From the NCBI GenBank assembly GCA_019116305.1, contig DXBY01000015.1:1-36156 (forward strand): 36,156 nucleotides of DNA, read 5' to 3'. The stretch's first letter is position 1. Each line of letters opens with the position of its first letter. Source of the stretch: Candidatus Ruania gallistercoris. Its GTDB lineage: Bacteria; Actinomycetota; Actinomycetes; Actinomycetales; Beutenbergiaceae. The position numbers were made by a program, and so were the translations under genes. A model generated the notes under the pieces. The model was given only the letters and a program-made list of their open reading frames with translations, was not told the DNA's origin and searched no databases. This document shows positions 7,311 through 15,056 of the stretch, in pieces.

Positions 7311-8336
7311 ATGTCGACCATTCAGATCGTCGGCGGCGGAATCGCCGGACTGGCCCTGGCGGCAACGCTGCAGCGCCCCGACTGGGACGTCGTCGTACAC
7401 GAGCACCGGCACCGTCCCGAGGAGCGCGAGGTGGGCACGGCGTTCGGGCTCTGGCCATCAGCGATGGCCGCCCTGGACCAGATCGGGATCGGCGCAGCGG
7501 TTCGTGACCACGGTGCAGCGGTCTCGACGGCGATGTTCCGGACCGCCGATGGCCGGGCGCTGATGACGACGCCCCAGCAGGACGTGGTGATGATCGCCCG
7601 CACCACGCTGCATCACCTCCTGTATGCGGCAGTGCCGGCGTCCGTGCAGCAACACCACGGATGCATCTCGGACAGCAGGGCCCTCGCCGGCGATGTCATC
7701 GTCGGTGCCGACGGCGCGCACAGCATCGTGCGCCGCGACCACTGGGGCAGGAAGGCTGCCGCTCGGGCACGCGGCACCACCGTGATTCGAGGCGTGATCG
7801 AGGGTGACCTCGCCCGCGGTGAGGTCACCGAGTACTGGGGCAACGGTCAGCTCTTTGGCATCACCCCAGTCTCGGCAGACCGCACCAACTGGTTCACCGC
7901 ATTCACCGAACAACGCTTCGACAGCATCAAGCACGGCCTCGACCACCTGCGGCAGACCAGCCAGCACTTCCCCGCGCCGGTGCAAGCCGTCCTCGCTGCT
8001 GCCGATCCGGACCAGACCCTCATCAACGGGATCCACATCTCCCCCACACTGACCACGGTTGTCCGCGGGCGCGCTGTCCTGATCGGTGATGCCGCTCATG
8101 CGATGGCCCCGAACGCCGGGCGAGGGGCGTGCGAATCGATACTGGACGCCGTCGCCCTCGGCACCCTGCTGAACCAGCACCCGCCCGCAGATGCACTGCG
8201 CCGCTACCGCTGGCGCCGCCTGGTCGCCCCACAGCTCATCAGGGCCGGCTCCAGCATCCTGATGACCGTGGCGCTGGCCTCAGGCCGCCGCGCCCGGACC
8301 CGCAACGCCCTCGTCCGCACGCTGACCCGGGCCTGA
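7311..8336 (+). CDS. FAD-dependent monooxygenase (PHBH-like, FAD_binding_3)
   Basis: The 341-residue enzyme shows all three group A flavin hydroxylase motifs: GGGIAGLALA near residue 8 (FAD ADP-moiety), VGADGAHSIVRR near 138 (DG motif) and GDAAHAMAPNAGRGA near 260 (GD motif contacting FAD ribityl). It should hydroxylate or epoxidise an aromatic or polyketide-like small molecule using NAD(P)H and O2; the substrate is not predictable. ATG 7311 is preferred to ATG 7293, which lies inside the operator and upstream of the likely transcription start; TACCGT ends 6 nt before ATG 7311, implying a leaderless mRNA. Confidence 0.93.
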   Translation: MSTIQIVGGGIAGLALAATLQRPDWDVVVHEHRHRPEEREVGTAFGLWPSAMAALDQIGIGAAVRDHGAAVSTAMFRTADGRALMTTPQQDVVMIARTTLHHLLYAAVPASVQQHHGCISDSRALAGDVIVGADGAHSIVRRDHWGRKAAARARGTTVIRGVIEGDLARGEVTEYWGNGQLFGITPVSADRTNWFTAFTEQRFDSIKHGLDHLRQTSQHFPAPVQAVLAAADPDQTLINGIHISPTLTTVVRGRAVLIGDAAHAMAPNAGRGACESILDAVALGTLLNQHPPADALRRYRWRRLVAPQLIRAGSSILMTVALASGRRARTRNALVRTLTRA

Positions 8337-8390
8337 GTACCACCCGCGAGCGCCCATGCACCCGGCGGAGCAACCCTCACCACCGCGCGC

Positions 8391-8594
8391 TCAAGACTGC
8401 GCGCGCGAGCGCCGCTCCCGAATTCCCTGGACCACCAGCGCCGTGACGAACACGGCCACCAGGATCAGCGGATACCGGATCCACCACTGCCACTCGGTCA
8501 GCTCGCTCATCGCGATACCGCACCCGATACCCACCGCGGCAGGTGTCACGATCTGGACCGCGGAACCGGACTGGGAGTCTCGTCGCGCTGCCAT
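8391..8594 (-). CDS. Small two-helix membrane protein, function unknown
   Basis: 67 residues with two hydrophobic stretches (about AVQIVTPAAVGIGCGIAM and YPLILVAVFVTALVVQGI) and a basic C-terminus. I do not recognise a characterised family. The ATG at 8594 is preferred over the GTG three bases upstream because TAGGCT on the minus strand ends 6 nt before it, a leaderless promoter like those of its neighbours. Confidence 0.65.
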   Translation of the reverse strand: MAARRDSQSGSAVQIVTPAAVGIGCGIAMSELTEWQWWIRYPLILVAVFVTALVVQGIRERRSRAQS

Positions 8595-8745
8595 CACCTC
8601 AGCCTAACGACCTCACGGGCGCCTGCTCACACTGCCGATCCACAGGACCTTGAGGGTCAACACCCTCGCCAGGACTACCCGTAACCCCTCGGAATCCCCC
8701 GAGAGGATGAGGCCCCACCTGCAGTTCTCGCCTAGGATCGGGCAA

Positions 8746-9039
8746 GTGATCTTCAAGTCCGTGGGCGACCGTCGCCCCTACCCCGACCACGGGCTGCGCA
8801 CCCCGAAGGAGTGGGCGGAAGTGCCGCCGCGCCAGATCCGCCTGGACGAACTGATCACCACCAAGTCCACTCTCGACCTGCGCAGCCTCCTCTCCGAGGA
8901 CTCCACCTTCTACGGTGACTTGTTCGCGCACGTGGTGCAGTGGCGCGGCGAGCTCTACCTCGAGGACGGCCTGCACCGCGCACTGCGCACCGCCCTGCAT
9001 CAGCGAAACGTCCTGCATGCGCGTGTCCTGGAGTTGTGA
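8746..9039 (+). CDS. Conserved actinobacterial protein (often labelled VapB-like antitoxin)
   Basis: 97 residues beginning VIFKSVGDRRPYPDHGLRTPKEWAEVPPRQIRLDELITTK and containing STFYGDLFAHVVQWRGELYLEDGLHRALRTALHQR. From memory, proteins with this sequence are widespread in actinobacteria and are sometimes labelled VapB-family antitoxins, but no toxin gene is adjacent here, so that label is doubtful. The GTG at 8746 is chosen because TAGGAT (8733-8738) ends 7 nt upstream, implying a leaderless mRNA, and because the open frame before it (from 8650) looks non-conserved. Confidence 0.8.
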   Translation: MIFKSVGDRRPYPDHGLRTPKEWAEVPPRQIRLDELITTKSTLDLRSLLSEDSTFYGDLFAHVVQWRGELYLEDGLHRALRTALHQRNVLHARVLEL

Positions 9040-9088
9040 ACCCGGTGTCCATGCCATCTCCGGCGTGCAGCACGTGTAGGTTCGGCGT

Positions 9089-9712
9089 GTGAGCACGCAG
9101 CAGTCCCGGGCTCGTGCCCGCGCCGCACGGCGTCGGCACCTGCAGCAACGGCAGACCGTCATCTTCGGCACCCTGATCGCCGTCATGCTGGTCAGCGGGT
9201 TAGCCGCGGGCGCCATCTGGGTGGGCATCCTACCCAGCCCGGTCAGCGTTGCCATCAACTCACCGGAGCCCACTGATCCGGGTGCCAGCACACCCTGCCC
9301 CCCGGAGGACGCCACGTTCGTCCCGCTCTCGGACATCTCCGCGAACGTACTCAACGGCACCGACCGCCGCGGCCTGGCTTCCACCACCTCAGCCGCTCTG
9401 GCCGAGCACGGGATCGCGATCGGTAACGAAGCCAATGCCGAGTCCCAGTTCACGGGCGAAGCCCAGATCACGGCCGGACCGCAGGGCCTGCCCGCGGCAT
9501 TCACAGCAGCCGAACTCTTCAACGCCGCGACGATCGAGGTGGACTCCCGCAGCGGGGAGACCATCGACATCGTGATCGGCACGGAGTTCGAGGCCCTCCG
9601 CGCCTCGGACGAGATCGCCATCGATCCCGAGGCGCCGATCCCTGCCGCCGCTGAGTGCACCCCGCTGTCCACGGCCACGCCGACCGAGTCCGGCGACTCT
9701 GCAGAGGGCTGA
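9089..9712 (+). CDS. LytR C-terminal domain protein, membrane anchored
   Basis: 207 residues: a basic N-terminus, one membrane helix (about 24-46), then an extracytoplasmic domain with FVPLSDISANVLNGTDRRGLASTTSAALAEHGI, the start of the LytR_C fold found at the end of LytR-CpsA-Psr cell-wall ligases. The catalytic LCP domain is absent, so it may bind wall polymers without ligating them. GTG 9089 is preceded by TAGGTT (9077-9082) with a 6-nt gap, indicating leaderless initiation. The next gene starts 1 nt after its stop. Confidence 0.85.
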   Translation: MSTQQSRARARAARRRHLQQRQTVIFGTLIAVMLVSGLAAGAIWVGILPSPVSVAINSPEPTDPGASTPCPPEDATFVPLSDISANVLNGTDRRGLASTTSAALAEHGIAIGNEANAESQFTGEAQITAGPQGLPAAFTAAELFNAATIEVDSRSGETIDIVIGTEFEALRASDEIAIDPEAPIPAAAECTPLSTATPTESGDSAEG

Positions 9713-9713
9713 G

Positions 9714-10034
9714 ATGAGTCTGAGCACGTCGCCCTACGACAATTCCTACACGCTGCCGATGCCCGATCCGGCGGTCACCTTCGCCGGGCCCGGGTACTTC
9801 ACTCCGCAGCCGAGGTCCAGCGCCGCCGCGACGATCGCGTTCATCTGCGCGTTCATCGGCGTCGTGACCTTCATCCCGTCCCTGGCGGCGGTGATCGTCG
9901 GCATCGTCGCTCTGCGCCAGATCGCTCGGGACCGGCTCCGGGGCCGCGGGCTGGCCGAGGCGGCGGTAGCACTGGGCGCGCTCGTGCTGCTCGGCTGGTC
10001 AGCCCTGCTGGCCGCGGTCTTCCTGCTGCCCTGA
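9714..10034 (+). CDS. DUF4190-like small membrane protein
   Basis: 106 residues: a polar N-terminal 37 residues rich in Pro/Ser/Tyr, then two membrane helices (AAATIAFICAFIGVVTFIPSLAAVIVGIVAL and LAEAAVALGALVLLGWSALLAAVFLLP) joined by a loop with RQIARDRLRGRG. This matches the DUF4190 pattern of actinobacterial envelope proteins with no assigned function. It starts 1 nt after the LytR_C gene stop and is probably co-transcribed with it and the following amidotransferase. Confidence 0.75.
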   Translation: MSLSTSPYDNSYTLPMPDPAVTFAGPGYFTPQPRSSAAATIAFICAFIGVVTFIPSLAAVIVGIVALRQIARDRLRGRGLAEAAVALGALVLLGWSALLAAVFLLP

Positions 10035-10043
10035 GTCCTCGCC

Positions 10044-10778
10044 GTGAAGCCGTTCCTGCTGCTGGCCAGTCGCGAGGAGGATCGTGCCGCGGACGCGGAG
10101 TATGAGGCGTTCCTGCGGTACGGCGCCCTGACTCCCGAGGAGCTGCACCGGGTGCGGATGGAGGCGGCGCCACTACCGGCGATCCGGCTCAGCGACTACT
10201 CCGGGGTGATCGTGGGCGGCAGCCCATTCAACTCGACCGATCCGGACGAGCTCAAGTCTGCGACCCAACACCGGGTGGAGGCGGAACTGACCGCGCTGCT
10301 GGACGAGATCACCAACGATGACTTCCCGTTCCTCGGTGCCTGCTACGGCATCGCGGCGCTGAGCAACCACCGCGGCGGCAGCATCGACACCACCTACGGC
10401 GAACCGGTGGGGGCGGTGCTGATCGAGCTCACCGCAGCCGGCCGGGCCGACCCGTTGCTCGCCGAGCTGCCGGAGACGTTCTCCGCATTCGTCGGGCACA
10501 AGGAGGCCTGCCGCGTGCTTCCCGAGGACGCGGTGCTGCTGGCGACGTCATCGGCGTGCCCGGTGCAGATGTTCCGGATCGGGCAGAACGTCTACGCCAC
10601 GCAGTTTCACCCGGAGCTGGATGCCGATGGCCTGATCACCCGGATCGCCGTGTACGACCGGCACGGGTACTTCCCGCCGGACCAGGCCGAGGCGGTCGCC
10701 TCCGCTGCCCGCCGTGCGGACGTCTCCCACGCACCGGGGGTGTTGCGCGCGTTCGTGCACCGGTACGCACAAGACTGA
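10044..10778 (+). CDS. Class I glutamine amidotransferase (GMP synthase-like)
   Basis: The 244-residue protein is a stand-alone GATase1 domain: GVIVGGSPFNSTD, nucleophile Cys in FLGACYGIAAL (about residue 100), and QFHPELDADG supplying catalytic His and Glu. Such proteins release ammonia from glutamine or gamma-glutamyl compounds; the partner synthase is not encoded nearby. Start GTG 10044 lies 9 nt after the DUF4190 stop. The stop codon lies at the edge of a large hairpin. Confidence 0.9.
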   Translation: MKPFLLLASREEDRAADAEYEAFLRYGALTPEELHRVRMEAAPLPAIRLSDYSGVIVGGSPFNSTDPDELKSATQHRVEAELTALLDEITNDDFPFLGACYGIAALSNHRGGSIDTTYGEPVGAVLIELTAAGRADPLLAELPETFSAFVGHKEACRVLPEDAVLLATSSACPVQMFRIGQNVYATQFHPELDADGLITRIAVYDRHGYFPPDQAEAVASAARRADVSHAPGVLRAFVHRYAQD

Positions 10779-10810
10779 CGGCGGTGCTCGCCCGGGCGAG
10801 CACCGCCGTC
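10777..10810. terminator. Perfect 17-bp inverted repeat at the amidotransferase stop
   Basis: GACGGCGGTGCTCGCCC is followed immediately by its exact reverse complement. The repeat begins inside the TGA stop codon of the amidotransferase. It is very stable even with a few loop bases unpaired; there is no U-tract, which is common in high-GC actinobacteria. Confidence 0.8.
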
Positions 10811-10830
10811 ACCTGCCCTAGCCTTCAGGC

Positions 10831-10875
10831 CACGGTGACGGCGGCGCTACCCGGCGGTGCCACACCGTCACCGTG
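10831..10875. terminator. Second hairpin between convergent genes
   Basis: CACGGTGACGG (10831-10841) pairs perfectly with CCGTCACCGTG (10865-10875), 12 nt from the stop of the minus-strand TetR gene, so it probably terminates that transcript. Confidence 0.7.
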
Positions 10876-10887
10876 ATTCGCCACACG

Positions 10888-11613
10888 TCAGCCCGCGGCG
10901 CCGAAACCAGCGAGCTCCAGGTAGCCACCCCGCCCGGGGACGACACGGAACGACCGGCCGTTCGTCAGGTGCAGCATCGGGCCCATCAGGTGGGTCCAGA
11001 ACTCCCGGAGGAACTCCACGGTGTCCTCGGCGCTGCGCGGAGCGTCGAGGGCGAAGTCGAGCAGTGCTGCACCGAGGCAGTGCCGAACCACCACGCGCGC
11101 CCGCGCATCCTCATCATCACTGGGCTCCAGCTCGCCACTGGCGATCCCTGCGCCGATACGCTCCCGGGTGTTCTCCAGCACGAACGTCAAAAACGTGTCA
11201 CAGAACAGGCCCCCCTCGCGCAGGCTCCGGATCGTGTAGTGCACCGCCTGGGTGAGGAAGTCCAGGTCACCGGTCAGCGTCTGCTCCACGCTGTCCAGCT
11301 CAAGACTGCTGGGCAGGCGCGAGGAGGAGTACTGCAGCATGTACTCGTCGCACTCCTGCCGCAGCCTGGCCTTCGAACGGTAGTAGTGGGTGATCAACCC
11401 TGCAGTCACGCCGGCGCGGGCCGCGATCGCTCGCATACCCACATCGAACCCTTCGTAAGCGAAGGACTCGATCGCGGCCTCCCGGATCCGATCGCGTGCA
11501 TTGTCGGCAGCACCGGGTGCGGTCACGGGCCCTCCCGGCGCCGTAGCGGTCAACATCTGGCTCTGGACGGCGGCGCTGTACGAGCGTCCGCGGTCGGTGT
11601 CATGCCTGCCCAT
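10888..11613 (-). CDS. TetR/AcrR-family transcriptional regulator
   Basis: 241 residues with the TetR DNA-binding motif ARDRIREAAIESFAYEGFDVGMRAIAARAGVTAGLITHYYRSKARLRQECDEYM (about 39-92) and a long C-terminal ligand domain of the TetR_C type. The first 38 residues are unusual and low in conservation; ATG 11613 has no clear Shine-Dalgarno, but TACTCT lies 8 nt upstream (leaderless possible), and an internal ATG (MLTATAPGG) is an alternative. An 18-bp palindrome lies 53 bp upstream. It is monocistronic and convergent with the amidotransferase; its ligand is unknown. Confidence 0.9.
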   Translation of the reverse strand: MGRHDTDRGRSYSAAVQSQMLTATAPGGPVTAPGAADNARDRIREAAIESFAYEGFDVGMRAIAARAGVTAGLITHYYRSKARLRQECDEYMLQYSSSRLPSSLELDSVEQTLTGDLDFLTQAVHYTIRSLREGGLFCDTFLTFVLENTRERIGAGIASGELEPSDDEDARARVVVRHCLGAALLDFALDAPRSAEDTVEFLREFWTHLMGPMLHLTNGRSFRVVPGRGGYLELAGFGAAG

Positions 11614-11665
11614 GAACGGAGAGAGTACTGCCGAAATCTGGGAAGCACTCGCCCAGACGGCCAGG

Positions 11666-11683
11666 ATGGGGAGATCTCCCCAT
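11666..11683. promoter_or_regulatory. 18-bp perfect palindrome, candidate operator
   Basis: The palindrome centres on GGGGAGATCTCCCC with AT/AT on the outside, and GGAGAT/ATCTCC fragments recur nearby (11684-11716). It lies upstream of the TetR gene and is the best candidate for its autoregulatory operator. Apart from this, 11614-11860 shows no gene. Confidence 0.5.
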
Positions 11684-11866
11684 CTCCGATCTCCGGGTCC
11701 ACAGCGGAGATTCGCCGTTATCGCGCCGATATCTCACCGTGACCGCACTGCAATCAGTTTGAGATCATTCCGTGACATTTTTCACGATTCTGCCCGAGAT
11801 CAGGGCCATTTAGCGGTCGCCCGAGGCCTGCGAGCCGCTACCCACCCGACCAATCGTTACCGAAAC

Positions 11867-11896
11867 GTGACATGCACCCTGCAGCGTGGTTATCGT
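11867..11896 (+). promoter_or_regulatory. Putative promoter of the riboswitch-NlpC transcript
   Basis: GTGACA (11867-11872), 18-nt spacer, TATCGT (11891-11896). The predicted transcription start at about 11903 is 30 nt before the c-di-AMP riboswitch. Confidence 0.5.
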
Positions 11897-11932
11897 CGCC
11901 CTGCTCCCCGGTGTATTGGACCGGGAGCGCGC

Positions 11933-12091
11933 GGATTGCTGCCGAACCCTGCCACTTTCCGCGGCCCACAACCAGGCAGGAGCGGGGGAACCACATACCG
12001 GGTCCGGTACGCCGGTCCCTTGGGGTGAAGCTCGGTTCCCGACCGAGCCGGGTTATCCGACCCGAATCCGACAGCTAACCCCGCAGGCAAC
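11933..12091 (+). ncRNA. c-di-AMP (ydaO/yuaA) riboswitch
   Basis: Conserved blocks of the class occur in order: GCCGAACCC (P1/J), GGGGGAACCA, TTGGGGTGAA, a GAGC/CTCGG helix, then CCGACAGCTAACCCCG and closing GCAGGCAAC. These match the ydaO consensus closely. In actinobacteria this riboswitch controls resuscitation factors and NlpC/P60 wall hydrolases, repressing expression when c-di-AMP is high. Here it sits directly in front of such a gene, with the Shine-Dalgarno immediately after P1. Confidence 0.93.
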
Positions 12092-12101
12092 AGGAGAGAG
12101 C

Positions 12102-12935
12102 ATGACCCATCGCAACACTGCGCGCGCTCGGCACCGGGCCGATGTGCCACCCACCACGTTCCTGACGAACTCGCGGCTGTCCGCCTTCGCGCTGCGCGGG
12201 ACCCTCGGTGTCGCCACCGCTGGGCTCGCGTTCGGCCTGGTCGCGCCCGGAGCGTCGGCGAACGCCGGTGACCTGAGCGGCGCTCAGGGTGGCGGCTCGG
12301 CGAGCGCCAGCTCGGCCGGTGCCGGATCAGCCGGCAGCACCTCCACCGGCGGTGGCACGAGCGAGGGCGGCACGACCGTCACGGTCAGTGCCGGTGACAC
12401 CGTCGGAGAGATCGCCGCGGAGCACGGCTCCAGCGTCTCGGCCATCATCGACGCCAACGACCTCAGCAGCTCGGCGCTGATCTTCGTCGGCGACGAGCTG
12501 ACGATCCCCGGTGGCTCCGGCTCGACTGAGGAGTCCTCGGCAGTCGATGGCGGAGGCACCTCTGGTGGCGGAGAGGTGGAGGAGTCTTCCAGCTCCTCCG
12601 GCGCCAGCAACGAGATCCTCGACATCGCGCGCCAGTACATCGGCACACCGTACGTCTGGGGTGGCTCGAGCCCGTCCGGGTTCGACTGCTCCGGTTTCAC
12701 CCAGTACGTCTTCGCGCAGGTCGGGATCGATCTGCCGCGGACCACTGACGCTCAGTACGGCGCGGGCACCGTGGTGTCAGCGTCCGAAGCGCAGCCGGGC
12801 GATCTGGTCTGGTGGCCCGGGCACGTGGGCATCTACACGGGCGACGGTCAGCACATCGCGGCCCGCAACCCGGGTACCCCCCTCGAGGAGGGCCCGATCT
12901 GGAACGACAGCCCCACCTTCATCCGGGTGGCCTGA
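12102..12935 (+). CDS. Secreted LysM + NlpC/P60 peptidoglycan endopeptidase
   Basis: 277 residues: an N-terminal signal sequence with hydrophobic LGVATAGLAFGLVAPGASA (cleavage near residue 52), a Gly/Ser-rich linker, a LysM domain (VTVSAGDTVGEIAAEHGSSVSAIIDANDLSSSALIFVGDELTIP, about 92-136), a second acidic/Ser linker, and an NlpC/P60 domain (about 165-277). The catalytic Cys is in GFDCSGFTQYVF, with His in WPGHVGIYTG and downstream HIAARNPG. It should cut peptide stems between D-Glu and the diamino acid. AGGAGAG precedes ATG 12102. It is controlled by a c-di-AMP riboswitch. Confidence 0.95.
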   Translation: MTHRNTARARHRADVPPTTFLTNSRLSAFALRGTLGVATAGLAFGLVAPGASANAGDLSGAQGGGSASASSAGAGSAGSTSTGGGTSEGGTTVTVSAGDTVGEIAAEHGSSVSAIIDANDLSSSALIFVGDELTIPGGSGSTEESSAVDGGGTSGGGEVEESSSSSGASNEILDIARQYIGTPYVWGGSSPSGFDCSGFTQYVFAQVGIDLPRTTDAQYGAGTVVSASEAQPGDLVWWPGHVGIYTGDGQHIAARNPGTPLEEGPIWNDSPTFIRVA

Positions 12936-12954
12936 TCGGCTGAGCACCACCACG

Positions 12955-13000
12955 CACACGCATCGGCCCGGCTCCGTTCCTGGAGGCGGGCCGATGTGTG
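12955..13000. terminator. Hairpin terminator between NlpC/P60 and lipoprotein genes
   Basis: CATCGGCCCG (12961-12970) pairs with CGGGCCGATG (12987-12996), and flanking CACA/TGTG extend the stem past a 2-nt bulge. It lies between convergent genes and probably serves both strands. Confidence 0.75.
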
Positions 13001-13031
13001 GGCAGCCGGCGGATGCCGCCGATGCTCCGAT

Positions 13032-13742
13032 CTAATGGCTTCGGCCGAAGCTGTTGGCGATCTCCACCAGGTCTTCCGGAGTGGGAGAATCGGGCAGCCC
13101 GAACTCCCCGACCACCATGAACAGCCGGGTGCCCGATCCATCCTCATAGGCAGCACCCTTGACGACCACGAGGGCCTCGCTGCCATCGCAGGGGTCATCG
13201 GACGCAGTGAGCTGCAGAGTTGCCGGGACGGATGCCCAGCTCCCTGACTCCTGGACGTCGCCGAGCTGCAGCTCTGCGATCCGATCGCCGAAGGCCGTTT
13301 CCGCGAGGCGCTCAGCCTCGGTCGCTACCGCATCCCCGGCGTCCGAGTTTCCCTCGGCCCAGGTATTGATCACGAAAGCGAGAACTTCGTCCGGAGCATC
13401 CGGGCAAAAGCCTCTCCCGTAGCTGGCGCGAGGAACCTCTTCCCCGTCGACCTCCTCACGATCGACATCCCACGTCTGTGGCACGGCGAAGGAGCTCTCG
13501 CCATACTCGATCGTCTGCCAGTCGCCGTCGGCAAGCGAGGGCTCCTCGTCCGGCGCCTGCTCGTCATCCGCCGGAACTTCCGACGCGCCTTCTTCCGCTC
13601 CGCCGTCCCCGGGAGCTGCGGTGGGCTCGGCGGTGGAGTCAGGTGACGGCTCGTCCACTGCCTCCCCGGTACACGCCCCCACCAGGGCCATCGTCATCGC
13701 CACAGCCGCCAGGGCACCGCCCCGCCGCGTACGCAACCCCAC
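13032..13742 (-). CDS. Lipoprotein with acidic linker, function unknown
   Basis: 236 residues with a signal peptide ending in lipobox LVGAC (Cys24), then a 45-residue Glu/Asp/Pro/Ala linker, then a globular domain starting DWQTIEYGESSFAVPQTWDV with two cysteines (GFCPDAP, DDPCDGS) that could form a disulfide. The domain resembles PsbP/LpqN-like extracytoplasmic folds only loosely. GTG 13742 follows GAGGGG at 8-nt spacing. It resembles the two other acidic-linker lipoproteins of this window in architecture. Confidence 0.85.
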   Translation of the reverse strand: MGLRTRRGGALAAVAMTMALVGACTGEAVDEPSPDSTAEPTAAPGDGGAEEGASEVPADDEQAPDEEPSLADGDWQTIEYGESSFAVPQTWDVDREEVDGEEVPRASYGRGFCPDAPDEVLAFVINTWAEGNSDAGDAVATEAERLAETAFGDRIAELQLGDVQESGSWASVPATLQLTASDDPCDGSEALVVVKGAAYEDGSGTRLFMVVGEFGLPDSPTPEDLVEIANSFGRSH

Positions 13743-13882
13743 CTCGTCAACCCCTCATCCGGCCAGTTCGAAGCCTGCCCCTCTCAGCGTGGGAGCCTAG
13801 CGGGGCCTGCTCGTCTCGACCAGAGAATTCAGGGTGCGTGCTAACGCTGCAACGCCGAGCGGGAGGACGGCCAGCCCTGATC

Positions 13883-13899
13883 TGGCGGTAGCGGTGGGA
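13883..13899. repeat. 17-bp copy of the tRNA-Ser 3' end
   Basis: TGGCGGTAGCGGTGGGA here duplicates the end of the tRNA-Ser gene (13989-14005, read on the plus strand), including the CCA-encoding bases. The copies are 106 bp apart. Such duplications are made by integrases that use tRNA 3' ends, but no integrase is present, so it could be an attachment-site scar or a simple local duplication. Confidence 0.6.
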
Positions 13900-13944
13900 A
13901 CCGTCACTCGCTCCGCTCACTCCTCCAAATCCCGCAACAGAACT

Positions 13945-13987
13945 GTGAGGAGGCCCCGCCCGAAACCCGTGGGCGGAGCCTCCTCAC
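13945..13987 (-). terminator. Terminator of tRNA-Ser
   Basis: GTGAGGAGGC (13945-13954) pairs with GCCTCCTCAC (13978-13987), with an inner GCCC/GGGC helix. It starts directly after the encoded CCA of the minus-strand tRNA. Confidence 0.8.
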
Positions 13988-13988
13988 A

Positions 13989-14077
13989 TGGCGGTAGCGG
14001 TGGGATTTGAACCCACGGTGGCTATGAACCACACAGCATTTCGAGTGCTGCACCTTCGGCCGCTCGGACACGCTACC
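13989..14077 (-). tRNA. tRNA-Ser (anticodon CGA)
   Basis: The acceptor stem pairs 14071-14077 with 13993-13999; the discriminator is G and CCA is encoded (13991-13989). The anticodon stem CAGCA/TGCTG closes the loop CTCGAAA, giving anticodon CGA for UCG codons. The long variable arm and the T-loop GGTTCAAATCC fit tRNA-Ser. Confidence 0.96.
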
Positions 14078-14204
14078 TAGCCGGACCAGAGTACTCGGAG
14101 CAGCCCCACCGACCAAAACCGCCACCAGTCGGTACACGGCCACGGTGAACTGCGCCGTCGGCCGTAGGCTCGGTACAGACCCCGAACGAACGGAGCCAGC
14201 CGAG

Positions 14205-15029
14205 GTGACCGCAGACCTCTCCGCACTGGTGAACCTGCTGCGCGGCCGACAGTTCGCCGTGCTCACCGGCGCCGGGATCTCCACCGACTCCGGGATCCCG
14301 GACTATCGAGGTCCGAACTCGCCTCAGCGCACGCCGATGACCTACGACCAGTTCGTCAACGACGAGGCCTTTCGGCGGCACTACTGGGCCCGCAACCACA
14401 TCGGCTGGCAGCACATGCGGGCCACCCAGGCTAACGCTGGACACATCGCGCTCGCTCAGCTGGAGCAGCGCGGACTGGTCACCGGGGTGATCACCCAGAA
14501 TGTGGACCTGCTGCACCAGGCCGCCGGCTCCACCCGGGTGATCGACCTGCACGGCCACTACAACGAGGTAATCTGCCTGAGCTGCGGCCTGGTCCTGTCC
14601 CGCAGCGAGCTGGACCGAATGCTCACCGCGCTCAACCCGGATTTCACCGACGCCGTGGCCGATGTGGAGATCGCCCCGGATGCGGACGCCGTGATTGCCT
14701 CGACCGAGGGCTTCCAGGTGCAGCCGTGCCCGCGCTGCGGTGGCATCCTCAAGCCGAACATCGTCTACTTCGGGGAGAACGTGCCCAAGGAACGCGTGGC
14801 CGCGGCCTTCGAGCTGGTGGACGAGAGCGAGGCGCTGCTGGTCGCGGGATCGAGCCTGGCGGTGATGTCCGGGCTACGGTTCGTCCGCCGCGCCCATCAC
14901 AACGGCCGGCCGGTGGCGATCATCAACCACGGCGCCACCCGTGGGGACCAGCTCGCGGACCTGCGTCTGGACGCGGGCACCTCCCCCACCCTCACTGGCC
15001 TGGCCGAGGTGCTGCCCGACCTGCCCTGA
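14205..15029 (+). CDS. SIR2-family NAD-dependent protein deacylase
   Basis: 274 residues with the complete sirtuin core: [16 protein letters not shown] (NAD binding, about 21-36), [13 protein letters not shown], catalytic His in LHGHYNEV, structural zinc Cys pairs CLSC and [23 protein letters not shown] and the C-terminal INHGATRGD. The long insert between the two Cys pairs is like class II (SIRT4-type) enzymes. It removes acyl groups from lysine, releasing nicotinamide and O-acyl-ADP-ribose. GTG 14205 is selected because GGAG lies about 10 nt upstream and TAGGCT (14165-14170) gives a short leader; the upstream in-frame ATG at 14145 would precede the promoter. Confidence 0.94.
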   Translation: MTADLSALVNLLRGRQFAVLTGAGISTDSGIPDYRGPNSPQRTPMTYDQFVNDEAFRRHYWARNHIGWQHMRATQANAGHIALAQLEQRGLVTGVITQNVDLLHQAAGSTRVIDLHGHYNEVICLSCGLVLSRSELDRMLTALNPDFTDAVADVEIAPDADAVIASTEGFQVQPCPRCGGILKPNIVYFGENVPKERVAAAFELVDESEALLVAGSSLAVMSGLRFVRRAHHNGRPVAIINHGATRGDQLADLRLDAGTSPTLTGLAEVLPDLP

Positions 15030-15056
15030 CCGCGCCGGCCGTGGGACCCGTGCCCC

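Noticed and set aside
8746-9039. Toxin-antitoxin module suggested by the VapB-like name
   Set aside because: No PIN-domain or other toxin gene is adjacent on either strand.
10823-10875. Short minus-strand frame ending GSAAVTVA, like the end of a secreted protein
   Set aside because: It is only about 19 codons long after the TetR stop; the sequence is better explained as a hairpin between convergent genes.
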